NCBI RefSeq assembly: GCF_011752935.1
Contig: NZ_VWWO01000001.1
Location: 2,852,001 to 2,916,000, forward strand
Reading direction: 5' to 3'
DNA: 64,000 bases
Source: Chitinophaga sp. Cy-1792
Lineage (GTDB): Bacteria; Bacteroidota; Bacteroidia; Chitinophagales; Chitinophagaceae
Shown: positions 26,453 through 35,457 of the stretch, piece after piece
Layout of the letters: each line of letters opens with the position of its first letter
How positions within the stretch are numbered: position 1 is the stretch's first letter
The notes under the pieces: model-generated
Seen by the model: only the letters and a program-made list of their open reading frames with translations
What the model was told of the DNA's origin: nothing
Database searches by the model: none
Made by a program: the position numbers and the translations under genes

Positions 26453-28042
26453 ATGCTGGCATCTTTTATTCAGCTTATACTGCTGCTGTTTATCATCCTT
26501 ACGCTGATCATGCTTGCAGGGCGACTGAAAATTGCTTACCCTATTGTTTTGTGTATAGGTGGATTGTTACTCAGCACGGTACATGTGCTTCCCGCCATCC
26601 AGATCAACCCTGAACTGATACTGCTCATATTTATGCCGCCATTGCTATACGAAGCTGCCTGGTATACTTCCTGGAAAGACTTCTGGCGATGGCGGCGTAT
26701 GATTATCAGTTTCGCCTTCCTTATCGTTATCGTTACCTCCTGCCTGGTAGCAGTGGTGTCGGTGGCCATCATACCCGGATTTACACTGGCACTGGGTTTC
26801 CTGTTAGGAGGAATCGTTTCTCCCCCTGATGCCGTTTCTGCTACTACTGTTCTCAAATATGTAAAAGTTCCCAAAGCCATCAGCGCTATCCTCGAAGGAG
26901 AGAGTCTGATGAACGACGCCAGCAGCCTTATCATTTTCCGCTTTGCACTGGTAGCCGTTACTACCGGACAGTTCGTATTCCTGCAGGCCGCAGGCAGCTT
27001 CGTGCTGGTGATCGTAATGGGTATCGTGGTAGGACTCGCCGTCGCTGTCGTCTATTATATAGTGCACCGCTGGATGCCTACCACTACGCAAATGGATATT
27101 GTATTGACTTTCACCGCACCATACGTGATGTATATTATTGCAGAACAACTGCATGGGAGTGGTGTTCTGGCGGTGGTTACCGGCGGACTTTTCCTTTCCA
27201 GCCGCCAACATCTTTTCCTGTCTAACAGAAGTCGTATAGCCGGTGCAGATGTATGGGCAACGGTCACGTATATGCTGAATGGGCTTGTGTTTGTAATGAT
27301 AGGGCTGGAGCTCCCCGTTATTATTAAAGGCCTGGGCAAAACGAATATCTTTCATGCCATCACCTACGGCCTGATTATCTCTTTCGCCCTTATTGTAGGA
27401 CGTATCCTATGTACGCTGGGCACCAGCATTTTTACCACTTTCATCAGCAATTTTATTACTACCGCGCAGCGTCATCCCGGCTGGAAAGGGCCGCTGATCA
27501 TAGGTTGGGCAGGTATGAGAGGGGTGGTGTCGCTGGCGGCGGCATTGTCTATCCCGGTGTATGTCAGCAAGGGCGTGTTTTTTCCGGAGCGTAACCTCAT
27601 ACTCTTTATCACCTTTATGGTAATACTGGTCACGCTGGTGTTACAGGGACTAACACTGCCGTTGATTGTCCGCTGGCTGAAGATGGAGGATTTCGACCAT
27701 GCCCTGCCGTTAGAAGAGCAGGAAGTGAAAGTCCGCAAGCAACTGCTGCAACGTAGTATGAAGTTTCTTGATGAGCAGCATGCGGAATTACAACAGTCTA
27801 ACCGCGCAGTCAGGCAAATGCGGGAAGAGCTGGAAGAACTGCACCTGCTCACCAGCAAGCCCGCTGCTACAGCCACTGAGCGGGAACAGTACCTGAGAGT
27901 GTCCCTGCAACTGCTGGAATTTCAGCGAGAGGTATTACATGAGCTGAATAAAGATTACGCAACAAATCATGAAGTCATCCGCAAATTTTATGAGTTGCTG
28001 GATGTAGAAGAAGAAAAGCTGCGCCTGCAATTCCGTATGTGA
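26453..28042 (+). CDS. Na+/H+ antiporter, CPA1 family
   Basis: 529 aa. About 12 membrane segments cover the first 410 residues; GGIVSPPDAVSATTVLKYV and ILEGESLMNDASSLIIFRFA carry the conserved Pro-Asp-Ala and Asn-Asp motifs that form the ion site in CPA1 exchangers. GWAGMRGVVSLAAALSIP is a further family signature. The last about 110 residues are a hydrophilic, coiled-coil-like cytoplasmic tail (LDEQHAELQQSNRAVRQMRE). It exchanges Na+ (or K+) for H+ at the inner membrane. Its stop is only 7 bp from that of the convergent rhamnosidase gene. Confidence 0.92.
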   Translation: MLASFIQLILLLFIILTLIMLAGRLKIAYPIVLCIGGLLLSTVHVLPAIQINPELILLIFMPPLLYEAAWYTSWKDFWRWRRMIISFAFLIVIVTSCLVAVVSVAIIPGFTLALGFLLGGIVSPPDAVSATTVLKYVKVPKAISAILEGESLMNDASSLIIFRFALVAVTTGQFVFLQAAGSFVLVIVMGIVVGLAVAVVYYIVHRWMPTTTQMDIVLTFTAPYVMYIIAEQLHGSGVLAVVTGGLFLSSRQHLFLSNRSRIAGADVWATVTYMLNGLVFVMIGLELPVIIKGLGKTNIFHAITYGLIISFALIVGRILCTLGTSIFTTFISNFITTAQRHPGWKGPLIIGWAGMRGVVSLAAALSIPVYVSKGVFFPERNLILFITFMVILVTLVLQGLTLPLIVRWLKMEDFDHALPLEEQEVKVRKQLLQRSMKFLDEQHAELQQSNRAVRQMREELEELHLLTSKPAATATEREQYLRVSLQLLEFQREVLHELNKDYATNHEVIRKFYELLDVEEEKLRLQFRM

Positions 28043-28049
28043 TCACCTT

Positions 28050-30692
28050 TTATTTATTTTTTAGGTAGATGACCACCTTTCCTGTTATGTTTTGATAGCG
28101 ATTATCTGCAGATAATTTTACTGGTTGATGATTGATAGTTATTTCCTGTGGTTGATGATAAAGTTGTAGTGTACCATTGCTGCCAGGAGGCAGCTGTAAT
28201 TCCATGGCTATATCATTTCCGGTACGGCGCCATGCCACTGCAATATCGCCGTAAGGGGTATGATGGTAACCGTTTACACTGTCCAGTCCGGCCGGAAAGA
28301 CAGGCGCAATATATACCTGCCGGAATCCTGGCTGGTCTTCCACTGGCCTGATGCCTAATAAGGCTTTATACATCCAGGCACTGATTTCACCAAACATGAT
28401 ATGATTTCTGGAGATATCTGATTGGGCGTCGGTCTTCCAGTTTTCAAACAGGGTAGTAGCCCCATTTTTGATCCACCAGCCCCATCCGGGGTAAGTTTCC
28501 CTGGAAGCCAGCTGCCAGGCGATGTTGCCATAGCCGTTGTCGCTGAGCGCGGAAAGTATGGCTTTGCTGCCTAACAGGCCAACATCTGGTTGCAGACTAT
28601 CTGCCTGTACCCGTGTGGCCAGAGCTGCGGCCACTTTTGTTTTCAGACTGTCGGGTGTAAGTCCCCAGTATAAGGGCACGGCCTGTTCTGTCTGTAACCC
28701 CGTGTCGTATATGCCTGTCTGTTTGTTCAGGTATTTTTCATTGAAGGCATTTTTAATGAAGTCGGCCAGATGGCTATAATGCTGATAGTCGGCGGTTTTG
28801 CCTAATATCTTCGCTGTTTTTGCGAGTATGCGGACATCGGTATAATAATAAACAGTGCTGGTGAAAGGCATGGGTGTTACGGACTTCACTGGTACCCAAT
28901 CACCGAGTCCCCAGTTGCAGATACCTTCCGGACTCTTATGGGTGAGGAGGTCTACATATTTTTTGATGGCGTTGTAATTGTCTGCCAGCGCGGTCGTATC
29001 TCCATAAAATAGATAGAGGTTCCATGGGATAATGGCGATGGTGCTGGTCCAGTCGGGGCCGTTGCCCCATTCGTATCCCCAGCCTGCGGTAGGAATGATG
29101 GATGGGAGTGTTCCATCCGGCTGTTGCTCATCTCTGTGATCTGCCAGCCATTTTTCATAGATGGTGATGCCATCAAAGTTATAGAGACCGGTTTCAACAT
29201 TGATATGAGCGTCGCCTGTCCAGCCATTCTTTTCCCGCTGCGGGCAATCCGTAGGATAGCCGAAGAGGTTGGCGAGATAGGAGCTGTTGGTAGCTTCCCA
29301 TATTTTGTTCATCAGTGGATTGGAAGTGGTGAGCTGGCCTGCTTTAGGAACTGCGCTATGCAGCACTATGCCGCTCAGGCTTGTGGCCGAAAGTTTCAGC
29401 GGCCGGCTGGCCGTTACTTCCACATACTGAAAGCCTTTGTAATTAAATAGCGGCGAGAAGGTATGTGGCCCTTTGCCATCCAGGATATAGATATCTGTCT
29501 GGAATGGATCGCCGTCGCCAACGGGGCGGTAATGTACGTCGATATTGGATTGATCAGCGTGGCCGCTGGCATTAAGCTGTTCGCTGTGTTTCAGGCGAAT
29601 AACCGTACCTGCGGGGCCATCTGCCGTCAGCTGACTGATACCGGCTATATTGCGGCCCAGGTCAAAGACCCAGCAGGTATCGCTGAGTTGCCGCATAGTT
29701 TTGGCTGGCAGGGTTTCTATCCGGCGTACCGGTGCCGCAGCCTGTGAAACCAGCAGGGGAGCAGGTGACTCACGAACAATGGCGGGTTGCCATTGGCTGT
29801 CGTTAAAGGAGGGAAGGTCCCAGCCTTTTTGGTAGCGGCGCCTGTCCTGGTGTTCACCGGTATAAATGCTATTGAAGCTGATTTCTCCTGTAGCTGTTTT
29901 CCAGTCGGGCCCTGTAGCGAAGGTTTCAATGGTGCCGTCCTTGTATTCAACGCGGAGGTTCAGCAGGAAGGCCGGCCGGTTGCGCCAGGAGGCCTTATCA
30001 AAATTCCATACGGCCGTTGATTGCATATTATACCAGCCATTGCCAAGTATAACGCCGATAGCCATACGATTCCCCTTGCCAAGACTGGTTACGTCGTAGC
30101 TGACGTAAAGATTTCGCCTGTCGAAGCGGGTGTACAGGGGTTCGAGACAGGCAGTGCTATCCACCTTTTCACCATTTACAGACAGTTCATACAGTCCTGC
30201 AGCAGCGATATAGACAGTTGCTTTTTTGACCGGTTTCCTGAGTGGGACCACTTTGCGGAAATAGGGAGCAGGGGGGAAGTTTTTATCGTGGCTGTCGCTG
30301 ATCCAGTTTCCTTTCCAGTTGGAAGGCGCCATCATGCCGGTTTCAAAGAAGGCCGTGCCTATATGTTTATCCCGGTGGGTATCTGTATACGTTATGGTCC
30401 ATTTATACCTGGTAAAAGGTTGTAGATCGGGGCCCTCATATCGTACCAGCCTGGAGGTGCTGTCGGTAAGGGGGGCTGTCCAGATAAGCGTATCATGCGC
30501 AAAAACCTTTAGTTCCCCGGATGTTGCCGGAAAGGGGGCAGGCAGGGACCAGGTAAGCCGGGGATGCGGCTGGTCGATCCCGATGGGATTGGAAAGATAT
30601 TCACAGCGGAGATCTTTTACCTGTAATTGGGCCCTGGTGGCTGCCGGCGACAACAGTGCAATCAGCCATAGAATTATGAGACGATGACGCAT
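28050..30692 (-). CDS. Alpha-L-rhamnosidase, GH78 family
   Basis: 880 aa with a signal peptide (MRHRLIILWLIALLSPAATRA). The order fits GH78: an N-terminal beta domain (LTWSLPAPFPATSGELKVF), a lectin-like domain (ISDSHDKNFPPAPYFRKVV, YISYDV-type strand), and an (alpha/alpha)6 catalytic barrel with SYLANLFGYPTDCPQREKNG followed by WTGDAHINVETGLYNFDG, where the acidic residues act on the sugar. Removes terminal alpha-linked L-rhamnose from plant polysaccharides or glycosides. No SusC/D pair adjoins it, so it is not in an obvious utilisation locus. Confidence 0.93.
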   Translation of the reverse strand: MRHRLIILWLIALLSPAATRAQLQVKDLRCEYLSNPIGIDQPHPRLTWSLPAPFPATSGELKVFAHDTLIWTAPLTDSTSRLVRYEGPDLQPFTRYKWTITYTDTHRDKHIGTAFFETGMMAPSNWKGNWISDSHDKNFPPAPYFRKVVPLRKPVKKATVYIAAAGLYELSVNGEKVDSTACLEPLYTRFDRRNLYVSYDVTSLGKGNRMAIGVILGNGWYNMQSTAVWNFDKASWRNRPAFLLNLRVEYKDGTIETFATGPDWKTATGEISFNSIYTGEHQDRRRYQKGWDLPSFNDSQWQPAIVRESPAPLLVSQAAAPVRRIETLPAKTMRQLSDTCWVFDLGRNIAGISQLTADGPAGTVIRLKHSEQLNASGHADQSNIDVHYRPVGDGDPFQTDIYILDGKGPHTFSPLFNYKGFQYVEVTASRPLKLSATSLSGIVLHSAVPKAGQLTTSNPLMNKIWEATNSSYLANLFGYPTDCPQREKNGWTGDAHINVETGLYNFDGITIYEKWLADHRDEQQPDGTLPSIIPTAGWGYEWGNGPDWTSTIAIIPWNLYLFYGDTTALADNYNAIKKYVDLLTHKSPEGICNWGLGDWVPVKSVTPMPFTSTVYYYTDVRILAKTAKILGKTADYQHYSHLADFIKNAFNEKYLNKQTGIYDTGLQTEQAVPLYWGLTPDSLKTKVAAALATRVQADSLQPDVGLLGSKAILSALSDNGYGNIAWQLASRETYPGWGWWIKNGATTLFENWKTDAQSDISRNHIMFGEISAWMYKALLGIRPVEDQPGFRQVYIAPVFPAGLDSVNGYHHTPYGDIAVAWRRTGNDIAMELQLPPGSNGTLQLYHQPQEITINHQPVKLSADNRYQNITGKVVIYLKNK

Positions 30693-30757
30693 AACGTGGA
30701 TATTATGATGTACAGTAGTACAATATAATAAACGGTGTCGTATATACGTAAATCACT

Positions 30758-31474
30758 TTATGGGCGGTACCATTGAAAGGCGTGCCTGGCGGTTTCCGGA
30801 TCAAAGCCTTCGTATTTCAGTACCCAGCAATTCAGTGACAATGCTTTCTGGAAGAGGGTTTCGTTGGGCTGAATACAGATGATGACTGGTTGCAGGTGGA
30901 GGTGACTGGTACCTGGGATTAATGTGTTTGCGTAAGACTGAATAGTGAGTGTATCAGGCAGCAGGGAGGAGAATACCGGATTGTCGAAATGAGAGACAAA
31001 GCAGGTGGTATCGCTGATAGCGATATGATCGGCTTCCAGTATTTCCGTGTTGGGGATGGTGTGTTTATATTTCTGGATGAAGGTATGTGTGCTGTATTCG
31101 TGTTGCAGGGATTTTTCCAGGTATTTAATGGATAGTGTTTCGAGGTGGCCGTTCCAGTGGTTGCTGAACTGGCCGAGTACTTCATTGGTATCTTCTATGT
31201 ATTCGTTGAAAACATCGCTGAAGGTGGTGAGGGCTTCCTGAAGTTCCATGCAGTGGGAGAGGTTACTGAGCATCGACTCGAAGTATTTATTGTCTGCTGC
31301 GATGGCGTTGATACCGGTATTCATCTGTTGGAGCAGCTGCTGGCATTCGCGTTCTATATTGCGATGCCATTGCTGGAAGTTCTGGGAGTGTTGCTGGTGA
31401 AGTTTATGTATTTCCCTTAGTAGTTCTTTGAATTCGTTTAGTCGGGGGATAAACTTTTCGGAAAAGGTATTCAT
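30758..31474 (-). CDS. Protein of unknown function, helical N-terminal half
   Basis: 238 aa from the ATG at 31474 (MNTFSEKFIPRLNEFKELLR); an alternative ATG at 31528 would add 18 residues with a hydrophobic run. The first about 130 residues are rich in Gln, Glu, His and Leu with heptad-like spacing (HKLHQQHSQNFQQWHRNIE), so a coiled coil is likely. The C-terminal half is beta-prone (DTTCFVSHFDNPVFSSLL, LHLQPVIICIQPNETLF). No known domain is recognised. It lies 65 bp upstream of the rhamnosidase start, on the same strand, but a functional link is unproven. Confidence 0.6.
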   Translation of the reverse strand: MNTFSEKFIPRLNEFKELLREIHKLHQQHSQNFQQWHRNIERECQQLLQQMNTGINAIAADNKYFESMLSNLSHCMELQEALTTFSDVFNEYIEDTNEVLGQFSNHWNGHLETLSIKYLEKSLQHEYSTHTFIQKYKHTIPNTEILEADHIAISDTTCFVSHFDNPVFSSLLPDTLTIQSYANTLIPGTSHLHLQPVIICIQPNETLFQKALSLNCWVLKYEGFDPETARHAFQWYRP

Positions 31475-31622
31475 GAACAACAGGTTTTGAAGGAGTATTG
31501 TGGTGGTTATGAGAATGTCATACTTCAATGGATATACGAAAGCAAAAAAATGAAAGATGTTAGATGCCCTTACTTTATTGCAAAGGTTTGGTTAAAATTT
31601 TCGTTTGCTGCTGAGGGGGAAA

Positions 31623-31644
31623 AGCCCTGTATTGCTACAGGGCT
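31623..31644 (-). terminator. Terminator of the PAS-domain gene
   Basis: A 9-bp perfect stem (31623-31631 with 31636-31644) that on the minus strand has a GCAA (GNRA) tetraloop and is followed by UUUU. It lies 21 bp beyond the stop at 31666. Confidence 0.8.
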
Positions 31645-31665
31645 ATCTAAAAGAAAGAAATGAAC

Positions 31666-32262
31666 CTAAATCTCACCAGTTGGCAGTGACTTCACTATTA
31701 CCTGGAATTTGGTATTGGAATCGTGTGATTCCATCAGGCTGATGTAGTTAATAACGTATATATAGATACCATCTTTTCTGCGAAGGTGGTACATGGGTCT
31801 TTGTGTCTGCATGATATCATCCAGATTTTCGGAAATATTTATGTTGAGTTGTGTGGCCAGTTTGGGGGTGCACATGAAAGTCCAGGGACGTCCGATCAGT
31901 TCTTTGGAAGTGTAGCCGGTGAGTCGGATCATTTCGCGATTGATGTAGGAGATATTGTGTTGCTGGTCGACGAAGAATACGGCCACTTCTCTGATACCTT
32001 CGAATTGTTTTTCATCTTCTGCGGTAGCCTTACGGTAGGCGTCAACGATTTTTTCTGCTCTGGAGGTGGCTCTTTTGTAGAAGGTGAGTACGATGGCGGT
32101 GTTGAAGGAGGCGAGCAGGGTGAGTCCGGTGATGCTGTCAGGTTTGAAGCCGGAGAAGAGGAACCAGTTGATGATGGAAGTGAGACAAACGATTGTAATG
32201 ATGCCGGGAATAGATATTTGGTATCTGTTTACCTGTTGGAGCAGGCCTTTGAGGTTTTTCAT
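31666..32262 (-). CDS. Membrane protein with a cytoplasmic PAS domain and no output domain
   Basis: 198 aa. Two hydrophobic segments (about 17-36 and 44-60, IPGIITIVCLTSIINWFLF and TGLTLLASFNTAIVLTFY) precede a short linker helix and a PAS fold starting about residue 92: VAVFFVDQQHNISYINREMI, LTGYTSKELIGRPW, PMYHLRRKDGIYIYVINY. There is no histidine kinase, GGDEF, HTH or methyl-accepting region after the PAS, so it would have to signal through a partner. No such partner gene is adjacent. Possibly a sensor fragment of an ancestral kinase. Confidence 0.75.
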   Translation of the reverse strand: MKNLKGLLQQVNRYQISIPGIITIVCLTSIINWFLFSGFKPDSITGLTLLASFNTAIVLTFYKRATSRAEKIVDAYRKATAEDEKQFEGIREVAVFFVDQQHNISYINREMIRLTGYTSKELIGRPWTFMCTPKLATQLNINISENLDDIMQTQRPMYHLRRKDGIYIYVINYISLMESHDSNTKFQVIVKSLPTGEI

Positions 32263-32737
32263 GAAATGATGTCTTTTAGATGGCTGAGATAGCTTCGCGC
32301 TTTACTTAAAAATATATAAAATTCAATTGGAAAGTTGTTAAGCGATGTATGTAATTATGAAATGAACAAAATGAACAGCCAATTATCAATTTGAATGAAA
32401 TGAATATCAGTTATGCGCTTGTTATTTTTCGTATTTCCCTGGGAGGTAGTTAATGGTAGTGGGGGGAATGATTGTATAGTGCCCGCTGGAATAGTGTGCT
32501 GGTGTAGGATGGCGCAGCGCATCAAATACGTTAATCTATAGTTAAGCAAATTTAATTAACAAAAAATCAATAAAGTTATGTGCGACGTAAATACTTTGTT
32601 AATGAAGTAGCATGTCGGATGGAATATAAAGTACAAAAAGGTTGGTTCGCTGGTTATTTGTAGTAAGAGGTAGATTTAAAGCCATCGAAATTTTTATCTG
32701 AACTATCGATTATCCACAGCAATTGAAATGTATCCTA
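32263..32737. other. 475-bp divergent intergenic region
   Basis: Lies between the minus-strand PAS gene and the plus-strand GH2 gene. It is A+T-rich and holds no supported gene. It must contain both promoters; I see no full TAnnTTTG box with a proper -33 partner, only a shortened ATACTTTG at 32591-32598. Confidence 0.5.
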
Positions 32738-35383
32738 ATGAGAATGAGTAAGCGTTCACGTATTATTGGTTTCCTTTGTCCATTAATGTTAACTTCTATT
32801 GTTTCTTTTGGGCAACAAGCGGACAGAGAGGTGCAAGCCTCTAACCTGGTAACTCCATGGGGAGAAAAAGCCAGAACAGAGAAAGACATGGACTATCCCA
32901 GACCAGGTCTTAAAAGAGATAACTGGGTAAACCTCGACGGTAAGTGGAACTTTACGGTTCGCTCCGGAAAAGGAACGACAGAACAAGGTACTATTCAGGT
33001 GCCTTTCCCTATAGAATCCAAACTTTCTGGTGTACAGAAAAAACTGTTCCCTGATGATGTACTGGTTTATGAGCGGAATGTAACCATCCCCAATAAACTA
33101 AAGAATCATCGGGTAATGCTGCATTTTGATGCGGTAGACTGGGATTCAAAGGTATTTGTAAATGATCAGGCCGTAGGTGACCACAAAGGTGGTTATACCC
33201 GGTTCTCCTTTGATATTACCAAATACCTGAATGCAAACGGTGCCAATAAGATCAGGGTAGAAGTAAAAGACCCTTCTGACCAGGGCATTAACCCACACGG
33301 TAAACAGACCCTCAATCCGGGTAGTATCTACTATACACCCAGCAGTGGTATCTGGCAGACGGTATGGATGGAAGAAGTACCTGAACACTATATCACAGGT
33401 GTAAACTTCACCCCTGATATCGATAATAACCAGATCCTGGTAAAAGTAGATATCAACGAAGCTGCCCAGCCATTTAAAATAAACATTAAAGATGCTGCCG
33501 GTAAGGTAGTAGCTTCCGGTGAATACAAAACCGGTGTTGATAATAAAATAGCTATTAAGAACCCGCAGTTGTGGACACCTGATAATCCAAATCTTTATAC
33601 TGCCGAACTGCAGCTCCTCAATGGCAAGCAAGTGGTGGATAAAGCTTCCAGCTATTTCGGTATGCGGAAGATCTCCCTTGGAAAAGACAGTAAAGGCTTT
33701 ACCAGGATCATGCTGAACAACAAGCCGGTATTTAACCTGGGCGTGCTGGATCAGGGTTTCTGGCCCGACGGCCTGATGACACCTCCTTCAGATGAAGCGA
33801 TGGAAGCCGACATCAAATCTATTAAAGCCATGGGCTTTAATACCATCAGAAAACATATTAAAGTAGAACCTGAGCGCTGGTACTACTACACGGATAAAAA
33901 TGGTATGCTGGTGTGGCAGGATTTTGTAAATCCTCCACATGGACTGCCGGAAGGCGCTAAAGCTGAGTTCGAGAAAGAATCCAAGGCGATCATGGAGCAG
34001 CTGTACAATCACCCTTCCATTGTTGTATGGGTGTTGTTTAACGAACGCTGGGGAGCCTATGATCAGGAAAGATTAACCAAATGGGTGAAGCAATCTGATC
34101 CTACCCGCCTCGTCAACGGCCATAGCGGTGAATTACTCTATGTAAATAATCAGCTGCGTGCACCATCAGACAATCCATGGGTGAATTCTGATATTACAGA
34201 CGTACATACTTACCCTGCACCAATGACAGTGCCAGACCTCCCTGGAAAAGCTAAAGTAATCGGTGAGTTCGGTGGTATCAACGTATCCGTGCCTTACCAT
34301 CAGTGGGATGATATCAAAAGCTGGGGCTATGCCACACAAAAAGCGACCGACTTCCCGCAGGTATACCGTGGCTTCGTTGGCAGATTGAAACAGCTGGAAG
34401 ATAGTGGCTTGTCTGCTTCCATATATACACAACCGTTTGATGTGGAAACAGAAGAAAATGGCTTGCTGACATACGACAGAAAGGTATTGAAAATCAACCT
34501 GGACAGTATCCGTGCCATCAATGCCATCCTGAACCCTACTGCCAATAACAGCAAGCTCAATCCTCCTTTCAACCTGGCCGCAAACCTGGATGTACATGAC
34601 GATGACAGCCGATATAATGCCTACATCAACGACTTTAAAAATGGCAAAAAAGATTCGGCATTCGTGAGAAGAATGATCCTGATGTCTATGCGCCAGAAAG
34701 ATAATACCAACGCAAACCTGCTGACAGATCAATATATTAAGAGCTTAAAAGCACCAACTTCAACAGATAACCTGCGGTTTATTGCAAATGCTGCAATGGT
34801 ACCAGGTAATCCGGGCTATGCCTACCTGATGGAGAACCGCTCCAAACTCTCCGGCAGTGCCGCAGATATGCTCTCTGGTCTGACGAAGAAAAAGATCGAA
34901 GCCGAATACATTACCCCGGCATTACCAAACATTACCAGTGCCAAATGGGACGAGATCAGCGCTGCTGTTGCCAAAGAATATGGTAGTAAAATGGGCACCT
35001 TCGTAGATGGAAGAGCGTTACTGTATTACTGGCAGCATAAAGACTGGCCTTTATTCGGTAAATACTACCGCAAGTATTATGAGGCAAACCTCGAACACAG
35101 CGAATACCATATTAATAATATTACCTGGGAGGTATTTGTAAACTGTAAGGATGAAGACCTGTTGAAATTTGCAACCACGGTAGCTAAATTCAACGTGGAA
35201 CAACGGGATAGCTCTCAGGAATCAATGGATACCTACGCAAACCTGTTGTACAGAACAGGTAACAAAGACGAAGCCATCAAGTGGGAACGGAAAGCAGTTG
35301 CCGTTAGTGGAAATAAAGAACTCGTGGAAACGCTTCGTAAAATGGAGGCCGGACAGCCTACATGGCCCGAATCAAAGAATTAA
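32738..35383 (+). CDS. Glycoside hydrolase family 2 protein with a C-terminal helical extension
   Basis: 881 aa from the ATG at 32738 with a signal peptide ending in IVSFG before QQ. GH2 order: sugar-binding jelly-roll (DNWVNLDGKWNFTVRSG, RVMLHFDAVDWDSKVFVN), immunoglobulin-like domain, TIM barrel with the acid/base E436 in VVWVLFNERWG and nucleophile E510 in KVIGEFGG. After about residue 615 there is a region not part of canonical GH2, mostly helical, ending in a TPR-like stretch (DTYANLLYRTGNKDEAIKWE). Beta-galactosidase, beta-glucuronidase or beta-mannosidase are all possible. Likely exported. Confidence 0.88.
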   Translation: MRMSKRSRIIGFLCPLMLTSIVSFGQQADREVQASNLVTPWGEKARTEKDMDYPRPGLKRDNWVNLDGKWNFTVRSGKGTTEQGTIQVPFPIESKLSGVQKKLFPDDVLVYERNVTIPNKLKNHRVMLHFDAVDWDSKVFVNDQAVGDHKGGYTRFSFDITKYLNANGANKIRVEVKDPSDQGINPHGKQTLNPGSIYYTPSSGIWQTVWMEEVPEHYITGVNFTPDIDNNQILVKVDINEAAQPFKINIKDAAGKVVASGEYKTGVDNKIAIKNPQLWTPDNPNLYTAELQLLNGKQVVDKASSYFGMRKISLGKDSKGFTRIMLNNKPVFNLGVLDQGFWPDGLMTPPSDEAMEADIKSIKAMGFNTIRKHIKVEPERWYYYTDKNGMLVWQDFVNPPHGLPEGAKAEFEKESKAIMEQLYNHPSIVVWVLFNERWGAYDQERLTKWVKQSDPTRLVNGHSGELLYVNNQLRAPSDNPWVNSDITDVHTYPAPMTVPDLPGKAKVIGEFGGINVSVPYHQWDDIKSWGYATQKATDFPQVYRGFVGRLKQLEDSGLSASIYTQPFDVETEENGLLTYDRKVLKINLDSIRAINAILNPTANNSKLNPPFNLAANLDVHDDDSRYNAYINDFKNGKKDSAFVRRMILMSMRQKDNTNANLLTDQYIKSLKAPTSTDNLRFIANAAMVPGNPGYAYLMENRSKLSGSAADMLSGLTKKKIEAEYITPALPNITSAKWDEISAAVAKEYGSKMGTFVDGRALLYYWQHKDWPLFGKYYRKYYEANLEHSEYHINNITWEVFVNCKDEDLLKFATTVAKFNVEQRDSSQESMDTYANLLYRTGNKDEAIKWERKAVAVSGNKELVETLRKMEAGQPTWPESKN

Positions 35384-35433
35384 GTCATCTATATAATAAA
35401 CGTGAACTCTACTGTAAAACTACATGCATCAAG

Positions 35434-35457
35434 GGGGCCGGGATTCTTCCTGGTCCC
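35434..35457 (+). terminator. Terminator of the GH2 gene
   Basis: A 9-bp stem with two G-U pairs around loop ATTCTT (35434-35442 with 35449-35457), then AAATTTT. Starts 50 bp after the stop. Confidence 0.65.

Noticed and set aside
28050..35383. Polysaccharide utilisation locus around the rhamnosidase and GH2 genes
   Set aside because: No SusC/D, transporter or shared regulator lies among them, and they are divergent with unrelated genes between.
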